NCBI RefSeq assembly: GCF_014839805.1
Contig: NC_051131.1
Location: 2,964,913 to 3,028,912 of the forward strand
DNA from: Manduca sexta
Lineage: Eukaryota; Arthropoda; Insecta; Lepidoptera; Sphingidae
Direction: 5' to 3'
DNA length: 64,000 nt
Of this stretch, positions 21,401 to 54,449 are shown in pieces (within the stretch, counting starts at the first letter, position 1; each line of letters opens with the position of its first letter). The notes under the pieces are model-generated. The model had not been told where the DNA came from, searched no databases, and worked only from the letters and a program-made list of their open reading frames with translations. The position numbers and the translations under genes are program-made.

Positions 21401-23875
21401 TCCTTATCATTCCCCCATACTTCCTTCCCAACTATCCCCTACGAACTTTCCTCCAGGTCCCTGCAGTCGTTAATTCGGGGGATTCCAGTATACTATTCAC
21501 AGGTTTCCTCCGGTGTTGATTGAGGTCAGATACAAAAAATACTGATAATTTTTAATTTTCTATTGAAATATTCTCAGAGTTGGTAGTACCAGAGATTCCC
21601 CCTACATGCAAGCATGACCTGGCAGAAGAAGAATAATACGGCTTCTTCTTCATGATCATATTCTCCTAATCATTTTAATAGTGATCTAATTGAATATATT
21701 CGAACAAGTCTTACTCATACCTACTATTAAGCTACTGATTTCATAGTCTTCAGTAAGTAACACATTTAACTATAAATAGTCTTACTTATAAAAATTTCGC
21801 AAAGTTACTTTTACGTCTTGATTCTGCTCTTAGACTTTGAATTACCGGCGATGTTTAATTTTGACAGCTATTTAACCAATGCTTAACCACCTCTTAACGC
21901 TAAAACAAGTTTTACGTAAAATTTTTGGTAACCGGTGGCAAAGCAATTGATTAAACATAAGACGAGTTTATAAGTACTGAATGTTGTTTGCGTAAAAAGG
22001 AATTTATATAAATATATTAGTTATCACACAGTGGGTAATCCCGTACACTGTTAATGAACCCAACTTCACCTGACCTACGATAAAATTATACAAAGTACAA
22101 ACGGCGATATGAAATGCTGGACAACAGTTCACTTATTTTTATTTAATATGTTGCGTGTGCTTGGATTTAACCCGGTTTTTGGGATGAATTTCCAAAATAC
22201 TTAATGGTTTGCTTGATGAGATTTAACCCACTATTTGGTATGAATTCTTAATAGATGAGTAAAAGAACTCTGTGCAAAATTGCGTACCTTCAAAGCCACC
22301 GATTTAGGTTCAAGAGTTATCACTGTGACGTCAATGTTAAAAATGATGTAGTAATCAGTGATTATGTATATTACGTAGATATTTTTTTTATATTGCAAAC
22401 AGTTAGGTCATAGTAACTCCGGCGACAGATATGATCGGATGATCTTGGAATATTAACTTTGATGCCTTTCATTCGACAGAATACAAGACCTGCTTTAGGC
22501 GGGGTACCCAATTAGGTAGGGAGCTAGAATAAATTGTATTTACTTCAATAAAAATCTTTCGTTATTCATGTTTTATTAACAACTTATTCCGCACCTATTT
22601 CCTTGGTTGGTAAAGTATTACACTGCATAGATAGCATTAATTCTATTTAATATGTTACTGATGAATTATAATGTACCAGCCCCTGAATCATTTTAGGATA
22701 TACTTTGAAATTTCGGACTAATTGTCTTACTTTATATCTCTTAAACGTTTAAAATGTTCAGTAATATACTTACATACAATAAGCGGCTGTTCCTCTGCAG
22801 ATTCGTGGTTATGCCCATCTTCCGCCACCCACACATAGTTCCCTAAATCTGGAAACCTCTTGAACATCGAATGGAGTTGTATTATATCTAATTGAGTCGT
22901 CGGCACCATGAGCTTTGCGCCTTCCACTTCGCATAACTTTTGTACTTGCCAACCCCTCTTTCCTTCTATGTGCAGTTTATAAAATGCATCGGTTTTTTTG
23001 TTGTACACGTAGTCCGAACGGTATTGCTTCGTCTGGTAAGGGCTTGGGGCTGTTGCAGGGCCTGTTTTGGAAACAATGCTATTAAGAGCAGCTACATTCC
23101 TAATGTATAACTTTACGGGTTCAAATAAATCATTTCATTTACATTGCAGTGACCGGACTGCGAATTTATTGTGTAGCCATTACTGGCCAGTTCCATAAAT
23201 AATAACTACTCATTTCAAAGTAGATCAGAAGTCGTGTGACAAAGTATTTATGACTATGAAGGCTGCCGTCTTCGTAACGTCGCGAGAAAATATAATGTAA
23301 AAAACCGCGATAATATCCGAAAAATGGTTTTATCAAAGTATTTATTAGTAGGTGAGAAATTAACTTGTTTTTGCCTTCTATCTATCTATACATATTATAA
23401 AATAAAGTCTCCAAAATTTTTGTCTGTATGTGATCGATTTTTTCAAAATCAACTGAGCGGATTTTTCTACGGTTTTTACTAAAAGATACTTCAATTCTTG
23501 AGGAAGGTTTAGGTTAATAGTGCATAACGGTTTTACGTAAATTGACTGAAACATAACGATTACTGTTGAAAAGGTCGCATGGTTGTAAAAAATCTCGTGG
23601 GACGGGATTTACGCGGGAAAATTAAGATATAATTATATTATGTCTATCTAATTATTTGTTTTATAACATATTAACAATTGGATAATTTAAATAGTGTTGC
23701 TTTCTATAACTAAACAGAGTAAATAAGTAAATATAACTAAAAGTCTTTACTTTTGCATAGAAATCTCTATATCCTTTAATAATAAAAAAAAAACCATACC
23801 CAGTTAATTTACATTACAATATTTGTATTACTCACCGCACAAAATAAATATCACAAACAGTCCATATAACTCCAT
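17393..23875 (-). CDS. Immulectin-type dual-CRD C-type lectin, complete
   Basis: Secreted pattern-recognition lectin of lepidopteran haemolymph type. Exons in transcript order are 23836-23875, 22774-23061, 19208-19381, 18151-18411 and 17393-17559. They total 930 bases, giving 309 residues plus TGA, with matching phases and GT-AG borders at all four introns. Residues 1-14 (MELYGLFVIFILCG) form a short hydrophobic signal peptide. Residues about 25-155 are a first CRD with diverged ligand loop. Residues about 168-306 are a second CRD with EPN at 270-272 and Cys at 178, 280, 295 and 303. Proteins of this layout in moths (immulectins) bind lipopolysaccharide or glucan and promote haemocyte responses and prophenoloxidase activation; that role is inferred from family. 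The donor of exon 2 must be gtaagt after base 22774: the earlier gtatgt would give a stop codon at the junction. Confidence 0.92.
17777..18117 (+). repeat. tRNA-derived SINE, family D, full length
   Basis: The head has tagcctagttgag (A-box-like) and aggttcaaattcc (B-box). The body ends ggaggcccgtgcccagc and aatacagggtgaatatta followed by (att)n. Its 3' half recurs at 5800-6020, 12635-12752, 24273-24466 and 29365-29445. It lies in the last lectin intron. Confidence 0.75.
18949..19192 (+). repeat. tRNA-derived SINE, family C, with target-site duplication
   Basis: The head has tggcgtagttg (A-box) and gggttcgaatcc (B-box), and the body ends at cgtgaagttatgtatg. It is flanked by perfect 14-base direct repeats taatgattaacgta at 18935-18948 and 19193-19206. 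The right repeat touches the 5' splice site of lectin exon 19208-19381. Confidence 0.85.
19208..23061 (-). CDS. Lectin CRD1 exons
   Basis: Exons 22774-23061 and 19208-19381 encode the first carbohydrate-recognition fold. The sequence shows FYKLHIEGKRGWQVQKLC near the start (the Cys/Trp/alpha-helix pattern), then NYVWVAEDGH, then DTWHSACD and the closing LPFICKVD. No EPN or QPD is present and the WND strand reads WHSAC, so calcium-dependent sugar binding by this CRD is doubtful; in related two-CRD lectins one domain is often diverged. Confidence 0.88.
19465..19865. mobile_element. Foldback MITE with long inverted arms
   Basis: The outer ends ctaatatataaaattc and gaattttatatattag are exact reverse complements. 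The arms continue through the tcctccgaaacggctttacc block and the taagtgttaagggttgtcc block. The left arm has about 40 extra bases, and an AT-rich core of about 100 bases has no coding capacity. Non-autonomous element in the large lectin intron. Confidence 0.8.
19872..20073 (+). repeat. Repeat family F
   Basis: Starts acaaagtccc and ends gggggcaaaagctagta. Related copies are at 24690-24876, 25262-25500 (inverted) and 23385-23640 (diverged). The widespread ending with gcgggcg and aaaagctagta is a common lepidopteran element tail. Confidence 0.6.
20600..22720. other. Lectin intron 2 remainder, no gene seen
   Basis: Apart from the LINE-like fragment at 21240-21530 this is AT-rich sequence without long open frames, conserved motifs or recognisable repeats. 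Confidence 0.6.
21240..21530 (+). mobile_element. Probable non-LTR retrotransposon 3' fragment
   Basis: The segment includes attgaggcctataagagctc, a pyrimidine-rich stretch (ccttttcccctcctccc) and ttaattcgggggattccag. This composition resembles 3' ends of lepidopteran LINEs; there is no domain to confirm it. Confidence 0.35.
23250..23335 (+). repeat. Repeat family E, short copy
   Basis: Matches ttcgtaacgtcgcgagaaaa and the aaaccgcgataatatccg block; upstream of lectin exon 22774-23061. Confidence 0.55.
23836..23875 (-). CDS. Lectin signal-peptide exon
   Basis: Forty coding bases give MELYGLFVIFILC plus the first base of a Gly codon, then donor gtgagt. The ATG is the only one that joins in frame. 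Just upstream on this strand is tctttcagt: either an arthropod TCAGT initiator or the acceptor of a 5' UTR intron, in which case a non-coding exon lies further upstream. Confidence 0.85.
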
Positions 23876-24010
23876 ACTGAAAGATTATTCTGGACGTATG
23901 TCCGCAACGCGCGAGATCACTTCACAAACAAAAAGTAATTAACCGTCTCGGCATTACCACGGCCAATGATAATGCACTGTTTATTACAATTATCGTGCTC
24001 TGATAAACGT
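23876..24010 (-). promoter_or_regulatory. Putative lectin 5' flank with two GATA motifs
   Basis: Immediately upstream of the lectin ATG. The hexamer TGATAA (a WGATAR site) occurs at 23967-23972 and 24001-24006 on the plus strand. Insect immune promoters often combine GATA and kappa-B sites; I found no clear kappa-B decamer. The motifs are short, so this is weak evidence. Confidence 0.25.
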
Positions 24011-24272
24011 TGTAAATCAAAATACTGTGACACTTGCTTCCAATGATTATTTGGATATTTGTTCATGATTCATTTGTTGACGGAAACGATGGAAAAGTTG
24101 TTGATTGACCACTGAAAGGGCTAAACAGGTATCTATTAATATATACTAATATATGAAGCTGTAGAGTTTGTTTGAACGCGCTAATCTCAGGACTTAGCAA
24201 ACCGATTTTGAATTTTATTCATTAATAACGTAGTGTGTGTACTTAGTATATAAGCCTTGTAATATATAGTAT

Positions 24273-24466
24273 GTAACGGTGAAGGAAAACATCGTGAGGA
24301 AACCTGCACATCTGAGAAGTTCTCTATAGGAATTTCGAAGGTGTGTGAAGTCTACCAATCCGCACTAGGCCAGCGTGGTGGACTAAGGCCTAATCCCTCT
24401 CAGTAGTAGAGGAGGCCCGTGCTCAGCAGTGGGCAAGTATATAATACAGGGCTGATATTATTAATG
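24273..24466 (+). repeat. Family D SINE upstream of the lectin gene
   Basis: 5'-truncated copy flanked by tatagtat at 24265-24272 and 24467-24474, a plausible 8-base target duplication. Confidence 0.75.
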
Positions 24467-24689
24467 TATAGTATTATGAGTACAGTCTAATAAAGAACCT
24501 GAAACCATCAACACGTCTCAACACAATATATATTCATCCTTCCATTACAATAGGAACCCTTTTTTTACTGTCTTGACGCCGGCGGAGCCGCAAATATAAA
24601 CTACTTACTTATAATGTCACAGATGTAATGGAATTTACCATACCTAACGTTTAATTATCCAAAATATATGCAATCTAAACATATTATAC

Positions 24690-24876
24690 AACAAAGTCCC
24701 CTTTTCTATCTGTCTGTATATTATCGGTTTTCTCAAAATCTAAACGTATTTGTATAAAATTTGGTATGGAGATAGTTTAAGACCCATAGGCTACTTTCTA
24801 TCCCGGGAAAATATATAGAGGGACTTTTATCCTGGAAAACTTCTTAATGCGGGCGAAACCGCGAGCAAAAGCTAGT
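24690..24876 (+). repeat. Repeat family F, direct copy
   Basis: Reads acaaagtccccttttctatc to gcgagcaaaagctagta; about 390 bases from the inverted copy at 25262-25500. Confidence 0.6.
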
Positions 24877-25261
24877 ATAAAATAAATTAAATCATCTTGG
24901 CCAGTGTGAAGCGACTGACTTACTACTAAATTAGTTACATTTAATTACTACAAGTTGACTAAGTCGAAGCAATAGATATCTATGCCTACGTTACCTTTTA
25001 GTCTGAAAATATTTATGGCGATGCCGACACTAATTGAAATGAAATGAAACAATTTTTCGAACTTGTAAAATTTTATACATTAATTAGATTTCGGCAATAT
25101 TAACTCTACCATCAGTTCTGAAAGCAATTCTCAGCAGAGAAGAACGGGCAAGGGGGAAACGGGCAACACCAGTTGGTGTTACAGAGAAAAATAAAATTAT
25201 TTTTTTACCGTTGTTTAGAGCAGTTCATTCAAAAGACAGCAGATAAATTGTGTATTTTATA

Positions 25262-25500
25262 TTCTAGATTTTGCTCGCGGCTTCGCCCGCGTAAAGAAGT
25301 TTTCCGAGATAAAAGTCCTGATATACGTTTACCCGGGATAGAAAATAACTTATAACCTTCCCAGGGTCTTAAACTAACTCCATACCAAGTTTTATAAAAA
25401 TCCGTTCTGTACATTTTGAGAAAATGTATAACATACCTACTGTCTGTATGTTGACAGAAAAGAGGATTATTTTTTATAATATGTATAGATGTAATAATTT
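25262..25500 (-). repeat. Repeat family F, inverted copy
   Basis: Reverse orientation, starting agattttgctcgcggcttcg; it forms an inverted pair with 24690-24876. Confidence 0.6.
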
Positions 25501-25699
25501 TACTGCGTGTTGTAATAATTCCAATATGAGTAATATTGTTTTCTTTGCTCAGTACCAGTCAAGAGTGTAGAATTTCATAGAGGGTGTAATATGTGCCACA
25601 TCCCGTAAGGTCGTAATCCTCATTAGGGTGCGGGAGTACTTCACGCCCGGCGAGCTTTAACGTGTATACAGGGGCATTTTGATATTGGTTTACGAAATT

Positions 25700-26640
25700 A
25701 AACCACACCCATATCTTCCTAAAAATAATTTTACAATAAGTTACTCGAAGTATATATAAATTTTAAAAAGTGTGAATTTCGAACAAAAATTATATCAATG
25801 AAAAGTAATTTTAATTTTGCCCACCAATCCTACGAGTGCTAACTAACTACTCAAGAGAATTTGTCGCAGCGTCAACATAATACTTTCAGTCATAAATACG
25901 CTGACGCACATGTCATATTCGCACTAGCCTTCAAAATGATAAAAGAATCAGAAAAGTAAAACTAGAATTTTTGGTAAAAAATTTCGTTATTCTTTGATGA
26001 TTTTCGGCACAATGTTAGCAGATAGAGTAGGGAATGTGGCTTCATTTATTAAGGCAATGCCATAATCACTCTATTCAAAGAGTAGTGGAATATTGTTCGC
26101 ATTGTAAATCATAGTCATCACAATAATTTTATAGAATCACTGTAGCTACTATGGCAGTGGTTCCTTCCTAACCTTTTCAAAATTGTTTCTTTGGCTCAGT
26201 GTGAAGGTTGGTATTATTCTGAATTCACAAACTTTTTAATGTTAGGTTTAGTTTCACTTAAACCACATCTTAAGTCATGTTCTACATTGAGACGATTTGA
26301 GCCTTTTGTTTACAACGTTGCTAAAGTAGAACCTCTCTCATATCTGTAGGTGGTGGCAAATGGTATTAGCATGTAGCTAGCTCCCTTAACTAAACTAGGA
26401 TATTCAGCTGTTACCTTTTTTATTTTACGATCTCATTGAGTTCTTTGTTACCCCCGTGAAATATCTGATTTAGTTCCGGGGGTAATTACCCCCAGTTTAG
26501 GAACCAAGGTACTATAGGATATTGGGTCACTCAGTGTCATCCTTACCTTTCCTTAATAGAATGAACCGTGTTGGGTTACTAAATCAGTTTCGTGTAGTCT
26601 TCCATCCCGACTCGAACTAAATGGTTCCTCATATTTTTGC
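25700..26640. other. Intergenic stretch, nothing recognised
   Basis: AT-rich sequence between the lectin 5' end and the presumed nemo 3' end; no open frame with family resemblance. Confidence 0.5.
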
Positions 26641-26875
26641 CGCACCATTAAGCTGTATAATAGTTTGACGGTATCACACGTATACCGTGCTTCCCTACTA
26701 CTTACTATCGTGTACACTTCTTCCTACAACCTGGGGTCCTTCAAGCGGAGCGTGAAGCAATTAGGCAGGCCGGCATAACTGTGTCCATCGTCTGGAGATG
26801 TTTCCATTGCCGGCCGACATTGACTTTGGATATCACTTTACTTAACATCAGGCACAGTGAACTTCGTCATAAAAA
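26638..26875 (+). repeat. Repeat family I copy
   Basis: Starts ttgccgcaccattaagc and contains aggcaggccggcataactg. It is followed (26890-27010) by a family C body fragment with atatcgctaaagactcggcc. Confidence 0.55.
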
Positions 26876-27853
26876 AATATGTGCCTGATATCGCTAAAGA
26901 CTCGGCCACTTTCACATTATGGAACGTAATATCGTGAAAAATGATTTCCCTAATTAGCATCTCTGCCTACTCTTTCTGGGATAAAAGCGTGATGTGTTTT
27001 GGGTATCATTTACTGTAAAAGGTTTGAATAAATAAAAGTCACGTATGTAATTATGCAGTAGTTTATTGTTACACAGTGTCGCGGCCTCGGTCTCGGATGC
27101 TACGTCGAGAGCCGCTCTCTACGCATGCGCGCTCCACTACACGTACAACATTGCGCAAAGGCTACGTTCCGACCGTATATTTATAATTGTTGCACCAAAA
27201 AATGTAAACAAAAATCTACCTAATTATCAAATACGTTCTATTGTAATAAGTTGTATAATTCCAGGACAGTAATTATCTCTTCCGTGTAGTTCCGGCTTTT
27301 ATGAAGACTTAACAAAGGAAATATATTCGGAAAGTTGGTAGATGGTTATTTACATTTTTGTTGCAAAGCTGGCGAGTTGACTGTCAATGTTAATGAAAAT
27401 CTCTACAAATCTCAAGAGACAAGCGAAGACAAGCCAATGTTTATAGAAAATTTAGCGTCACGCTATCATTTGTGGGGCGCCAAAGCGGGCCGGGGGTCAA
27501 TGACCGCACGAACATGTGATAAGTCGAACGTATTTCTTAATTTATTACTATTTCGTCTATTTTATTCAGTTCAGTGTACATTTAACAACCCAATATATTT
27601 TACGTTAATAATGATAATTTTAACTTAAATTATTGTTTATTCAAACATTGTACATTTGAGACCATCGTCCGTGTAGTGAAGCCGTACAAAACGCTACAAA
27701 ATGATTACGATAGTTTTGGCAGTTCGCAACAATGGTAAAATGCAACTAACTCGGTACCGTACGACAGAAACATTATCAATTATATTTACATGAGAACGTT
27801 GCGTTTGATGGTTGTAGGACGGGTCTGCGCATGCGCCGGCTCCCGTCTCCTTC

Positions 27854-28020
27854 CAGTGGCGAAGGGTCCATATAACCCGGCTTCTAAGCCCGGCTTATAA
27901 GCGGCTTCCTTTTCGTAAAATCTAATCATTATTGAAACGATTTGCAGGCCGCGTTTAGGCATAAGTAATACCTATTTTGTGTCGGGTTCCGGTTTTTGAT
28001 AATGTCACCTTTCGCCACTG
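27854..28020. mobile_element. hAT-like MITE (167 bp)
   Basis: The ends are cagtggcgaagggt and acctttcgccactg, imperfect inverted repeats of 14 bases with 13 matching. CAGTGGCG ends suggest a hAT-type element. No clear 8-base target duplication is seen. The core includes the short direct repeat taagcccggcttataagc. Confidence 0.55.
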
Positions 28021-29364
28021 CCTACCATCTTACAACGTCCATTACACGAGAATACAGCCATTTTTTACAACTAACATTAAACGAGTAACTTAAAAACGAC
28101 TATCAGTGCACAAAATATCTACTATATACATTTAACATTATCATTGTAGTAAACACGAAGAATACAAATATTTTCTCATTTATATTTATCATTTTTTTTT
28201 ACTTTTTGTATATAATCGTAAATTATTATACAAACTTTTGGGGGATTATTGAACACAAACTAATAACAGAGGCAACTAACGTCACAACGCGAAACCTAAG
28301 TCTTACATTAACACTAATATTTACATGAAAAAAGATTACTAACGCGCGGAAACCCTTTGCCTCCAAAGCATACGAATGTGCGATTAAAAAATAACCTTAA
28401 ATTAAAAGAGAAGCGTTGGCTGACTGGCCGTACAGTGAGACGAAGATAAGATCGTGGCGCAACTAACTAAACGTTAAATCACTTGAGTGTTAAATGAACA
28501 GTCGTGTACTTAAAACTTAAAAATTATTACGAGATCTCTGAAAGTCTGGAAACGCGATACGTACATTTACATAATAAAGGTGCGTGTACACGGGCGTTGC
28601 AATACTGTGCGACTCGCTTGCGCGACTCGAGCGGGGGACAGTCGCCCGCACCGGACTCGCCGCAAAACTACTTACACGTCACATAGAGATCAAAGCAATC
28701 TGCCGTTACATACGTGCCGTACACCAAATTGCAATTGCAAAGCAAAAGCTATGTGCAGTGTCCTAATTTAAAAACAAAAATTACCTACAACTTCACCAAT
28801 AAAAGTTATTTATCTTGTTGCTGAGCCGCGTGCGGCTGCGAGTGAAACATTACCCAAACATAAAATTACACTATGCCTATACTTATTTACAAACATCTAA
28901 GTTCTCGGCTTTATATAAGGGAGAGTGTATCAACAGTTATAATAATTAAGCAAACGTCACAAATTAAGTCTAGATGAGACAAAAATAAATATAGATTCAA
29001 AACGACGCGGCTATGAAAAATTTCTTATAAAATATCTATATATGAAAAATGTAATAACAATTAATTGAAATTAATTATTTTATATACTTGTAAAGAATAC
29101 AATACACATAGAATTTGATAAATTTAATTTAAATATGAAAAGAAATACTATAACTTCTATATAGTCTCGATTTAGACTTAATTGTATAGTGGATAGCTCG
29201 CCGACCTGTCTATACATCGCGCAGAGCGACCGGGTGCGGGGTTGTGTACAGTATACATTACGCCTAACGGATCACAGTGACAGTTATCGGAGATAAGGCA
29301 AGGTGGGGTCTGTCGCGGCTCGCCGTGTGCTTACTCACTCGCCGAATCAATACTTCGCTGACTT

Positions 29365-29445
29365 ACAAGGCCTATTCCCTATCAGTAGTAGAGGCCAGTG
29401 CCCAACAGTGGGACAGTATATAATACTGGGCTGATATTATTATAT
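29365..29445 (+). repeat. Family D SINE fragment in presumed nemo 3' UTR
   Basis: Short copy from caaggcctattccctatcag to the aatactgggctgatattatt end, antisense to nemo. Confidence 0.7.
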
Positions 29446-31209
29446 TATCTTACAAGTCTTTACTAGTACTTTAATATTACTTTGAGATTAAAAATTGTCA
29501 TGTTGGTATAAATTTGGAAATGCAGTCCATAGTCCCCACTTTATTTATTTTTTAGGACTATTGGAAACGTTCTTTGAAAAGCACTTAAAATGTGAATATA
29601 TAATTAAATTTTTCATCAAATATAACAGAACCTTATAGCAAACCAGCTATTATTATACTCGCAAAATTGCATAATAATGCCAAAACTCGCTAAATACATT
29701 TCAAACGTGGAATAAATTACATTACCTGAAGTTAGCGCAAAGTCCTTAAATTGTCTCTGGAAGATTGAAAGCTGTCAGTGTGACGTAACGAAGTGTCAAA
29801 GTGACAAGCAACTAAGCACACGGACACAAGCTCGCCTCCTTTGTACATCCAAAGCCTCGCCTGCACCATTGCGCGATTGTCAAAAACTTGTAAAACCTGC
29901 ACAATACCGCCATCTATATACAGTGACTACTTACATCCGACACTATGTTTACATTATACAAAACATCTAAAAATGTATATAAAAATTGTGATTGCAATGT
30001 TTGGTGTTATATAGAGCTAATCGTGCAATGGCACACACAAGGCTATCCTACGTGCGTTGAGAATATCGCATCAGCTTTAACTATACATCCTGTACCGAAC
30101 TAGTCTAACATTAATACTTAGCGTATTGTTTTATTTACATTTTTTTTATCTTTTATAGTTTTGAACTAGTTTTAAGGCTACGATGTCTCATGACACTCAC
30201 ACAAAGTCTTCCTATGCTATTCTTGTTACATGTTAGCAGCGTGACGCGTATAAATCTATCTAGAAACTAAAAATGGAAACATCAATTTCGGAAAATATAA
30301 ACAGTATGAAAAGTTTATTCAATGCCAATATAGTTAATTTTAAATACTCACGCACACTAACACATGTCCATTACATTAATGTCGAACGTCTAATTAAACT
30401 ATTAAATGCTTCAAATACAAATGTATCCTTTACATTTACAAACATCGCTCGCTATACATTATCTCACTACTGCAATGATAGTATGTGACGAATGACTCAT
30501 ACGTTATATTCAATATTTATAATTTCAAGTAAATTAGTATTATATAATACTTCCCTAACACTATGTCTATATACTAATATACGTAGAAATGTTCAGTCGA
30601 TGTTACATACAATGGTGTTTAGGATTAAGCTTAGTATATGTTACAAGTGTGCGGGCGCATGCGCACGGACGATCGTTTGGAGATTCCCGAGAGACGCACA
30701 GACAGAGCTGCCATCTATTTAAGTACGAAACGATCGGCCGAGCGCCACCCCGCGACGAATAATAGGAAACACAAATAATAAAATACTTTTCACAATATAA
30801 AATCAAACTGAAAAATGTTCAGTACGGATCTATAATATTGCAACGTTTATTGCTTGCAAGTCGCAATCGTAATAAACACAATCAGGCACACAGTATAAAC
30901 TCCTACGACCACATACACACATATAGATGAGTTAATATATGGAATCCCGAATACAAATTAAATAATAACCTATACCTACTTACTCGAAGCGTTTTCATCT
31001 CTTGTAAATAAGCACACCGAGTTTTACAATCGTCTACGTTACGCACGTTTGGGTGCGTACGCGCACGTATCCTAAGGTACTTCCTTGTCCGGATCTAGTC
31101 CGTACTGACCGTTCCATTATAAGTTGACCGTTATCTGACGCGTGAGCATTCAGGGTCTCGTTGTATAAAACATTAAGTTGCTCAGGCAACGTTTATAAAT
31201 CTACATGCC

Positions 31210-31709
31210 NNNNNNNNNNNNNNNNNNNNNNNNNNNNNNNNNNNNNNNNNNNNNNNNNNNNNNNNNNNNNNNNNNNNNNNNNNNNNNNNNNNNNNNNNNN
31301 NNNNNNNNNNNNNNNNNNNNNNNNNNNNNNNNNNNNNNNNNNNNNNNNNNNNNNNNNNNNNNNNNNNNNNNNNNNNNNNNNNNNNNNNNNNNNNNNNNNN
31401 NNNNNNNNNNNNNNNNNNNNNNNNNNNNNNNNNNNNNNNNNNNNNNNNNNNNNNNNNNNNNNNNNNNNNNNNNNNNNNNNNNNNNNNNNNNNNNNNNNNN
31501 NNNNNNNNNNNNNNNNNNNNNNNNNNNNNNNNNNNNNNNNNNNNNNNNNNNNNNNNNNNNNNNNNNNNNNNNNNNNNNNNNNNNNNNNNNNNNNNNNNNN
31601 NNNNNNNNNNNNNNNNNNNNNNNNNNNNNNNNNNNNNNNNNNNNNNNNNNNNNNNNNNNNNNNNNNNNNNNNNNNNNNNNNNNNNNNNNNNNNNNNNNNN
31701 NNNNNNNNN
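31210..31709. other. Assembly gap, 500 N
   Basis: Exactly 500 N, which looks like a fixed-size placeholder, so the true length is unknown. It lies 3' of the nemo stop and beside the 31828-31980 foldback, the kind of structure that stops assembly. Confidence 0.99.
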
Positions 31710-31827
31710 TCTAAAAGGCATGTATCGCAACAAAGTTCAATTCTGTATATCTAATAATTGTAAATGAGCGGAGGCTATCAAAACAAGTACCGTTGCGGTT
31801 TGTCTATTTCTATATTAATAGCGTTAA

Positions 31828-31980
31828 AGCATCGGAATGTTTGCCGGCAAACATGACAGCTACATGACATTACGCGTGTCACGGAAAAATAACCTTATTA
31901 TGTAGTATATCAGGTTATATTCCCGTGACACACCGTAATGTCATGTAGCTGTCATGTTTGCCGGCAAACATTCCGATGCT
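31828..31980. repeat. Large near-perfect foldback (hairpin)
   Basis: The first 47 bases of the left arm (31828-31874) are an exact reverse complement of 31934-31980. Pairing continues with a small bulge to about 31895/31913, leaving a loop of about 17 bases. Each arm also contains the palindrome tgtttgccggcaaaca. It lies 149 bases past the nemo stop on the transcribed side and is probably a MITE. Confidence 0.85.
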
Positions 31981-32128
31981 ATATGGGTTAAAGTTAAGTT
32001 GATGTTAATGTTGATGGTGGCACAGTGCGTGTCGCATGTTGCAAGGAGCACAGAGCGCGGGGTCCGGCGGTTTACCGCGTGTCGGTGTAGAGGGCGCGTC
32101 GCTTGTCGAAGCCGCGCTTGGTCTCGCG

Positions 32129-54449
<22,321 letters not shown>

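Larger units (their letters stand above)
27040..32128 (-). other. Probable long 3' UTR of nemo (boundaries uncertain)
   Basis: No protein gene is recognisable from the nemo stop down to about 27.0 kb. Support for a long 3' UTR: mostly unique AT-rich sequence, five UGUAAAUA (Pumilio-type) motifs on the minus strand, and minus-strand AATAAA at 27641-27636 and 27067-27062 as possible ends. It contains a hAT-like MITE, a SINE fragment and a large foldback, and is broken by the assembly gap. An independent non-coding gene is possible. Confidence 0.4.

Noticed and set aside
27470..27500. A retroviral-type primer-binding site (minus-strand tggcgcccca)
   Set aside because: The ten-base resemblance to a Lys-tRNA primer site stands alone; no LTR ends or gag/pol remains were found beside it.
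27335..27628. A 97-codon coding sequence on the plus strand
   Set aside because: No recognisable domain, and it lies antisense in the presumed nemo 3' UTR; probably chance.
31161..31754. Long open frames across the N gap on both strands
   Set aside because: They exist only because N codons contain no stops; no sequence supports them.
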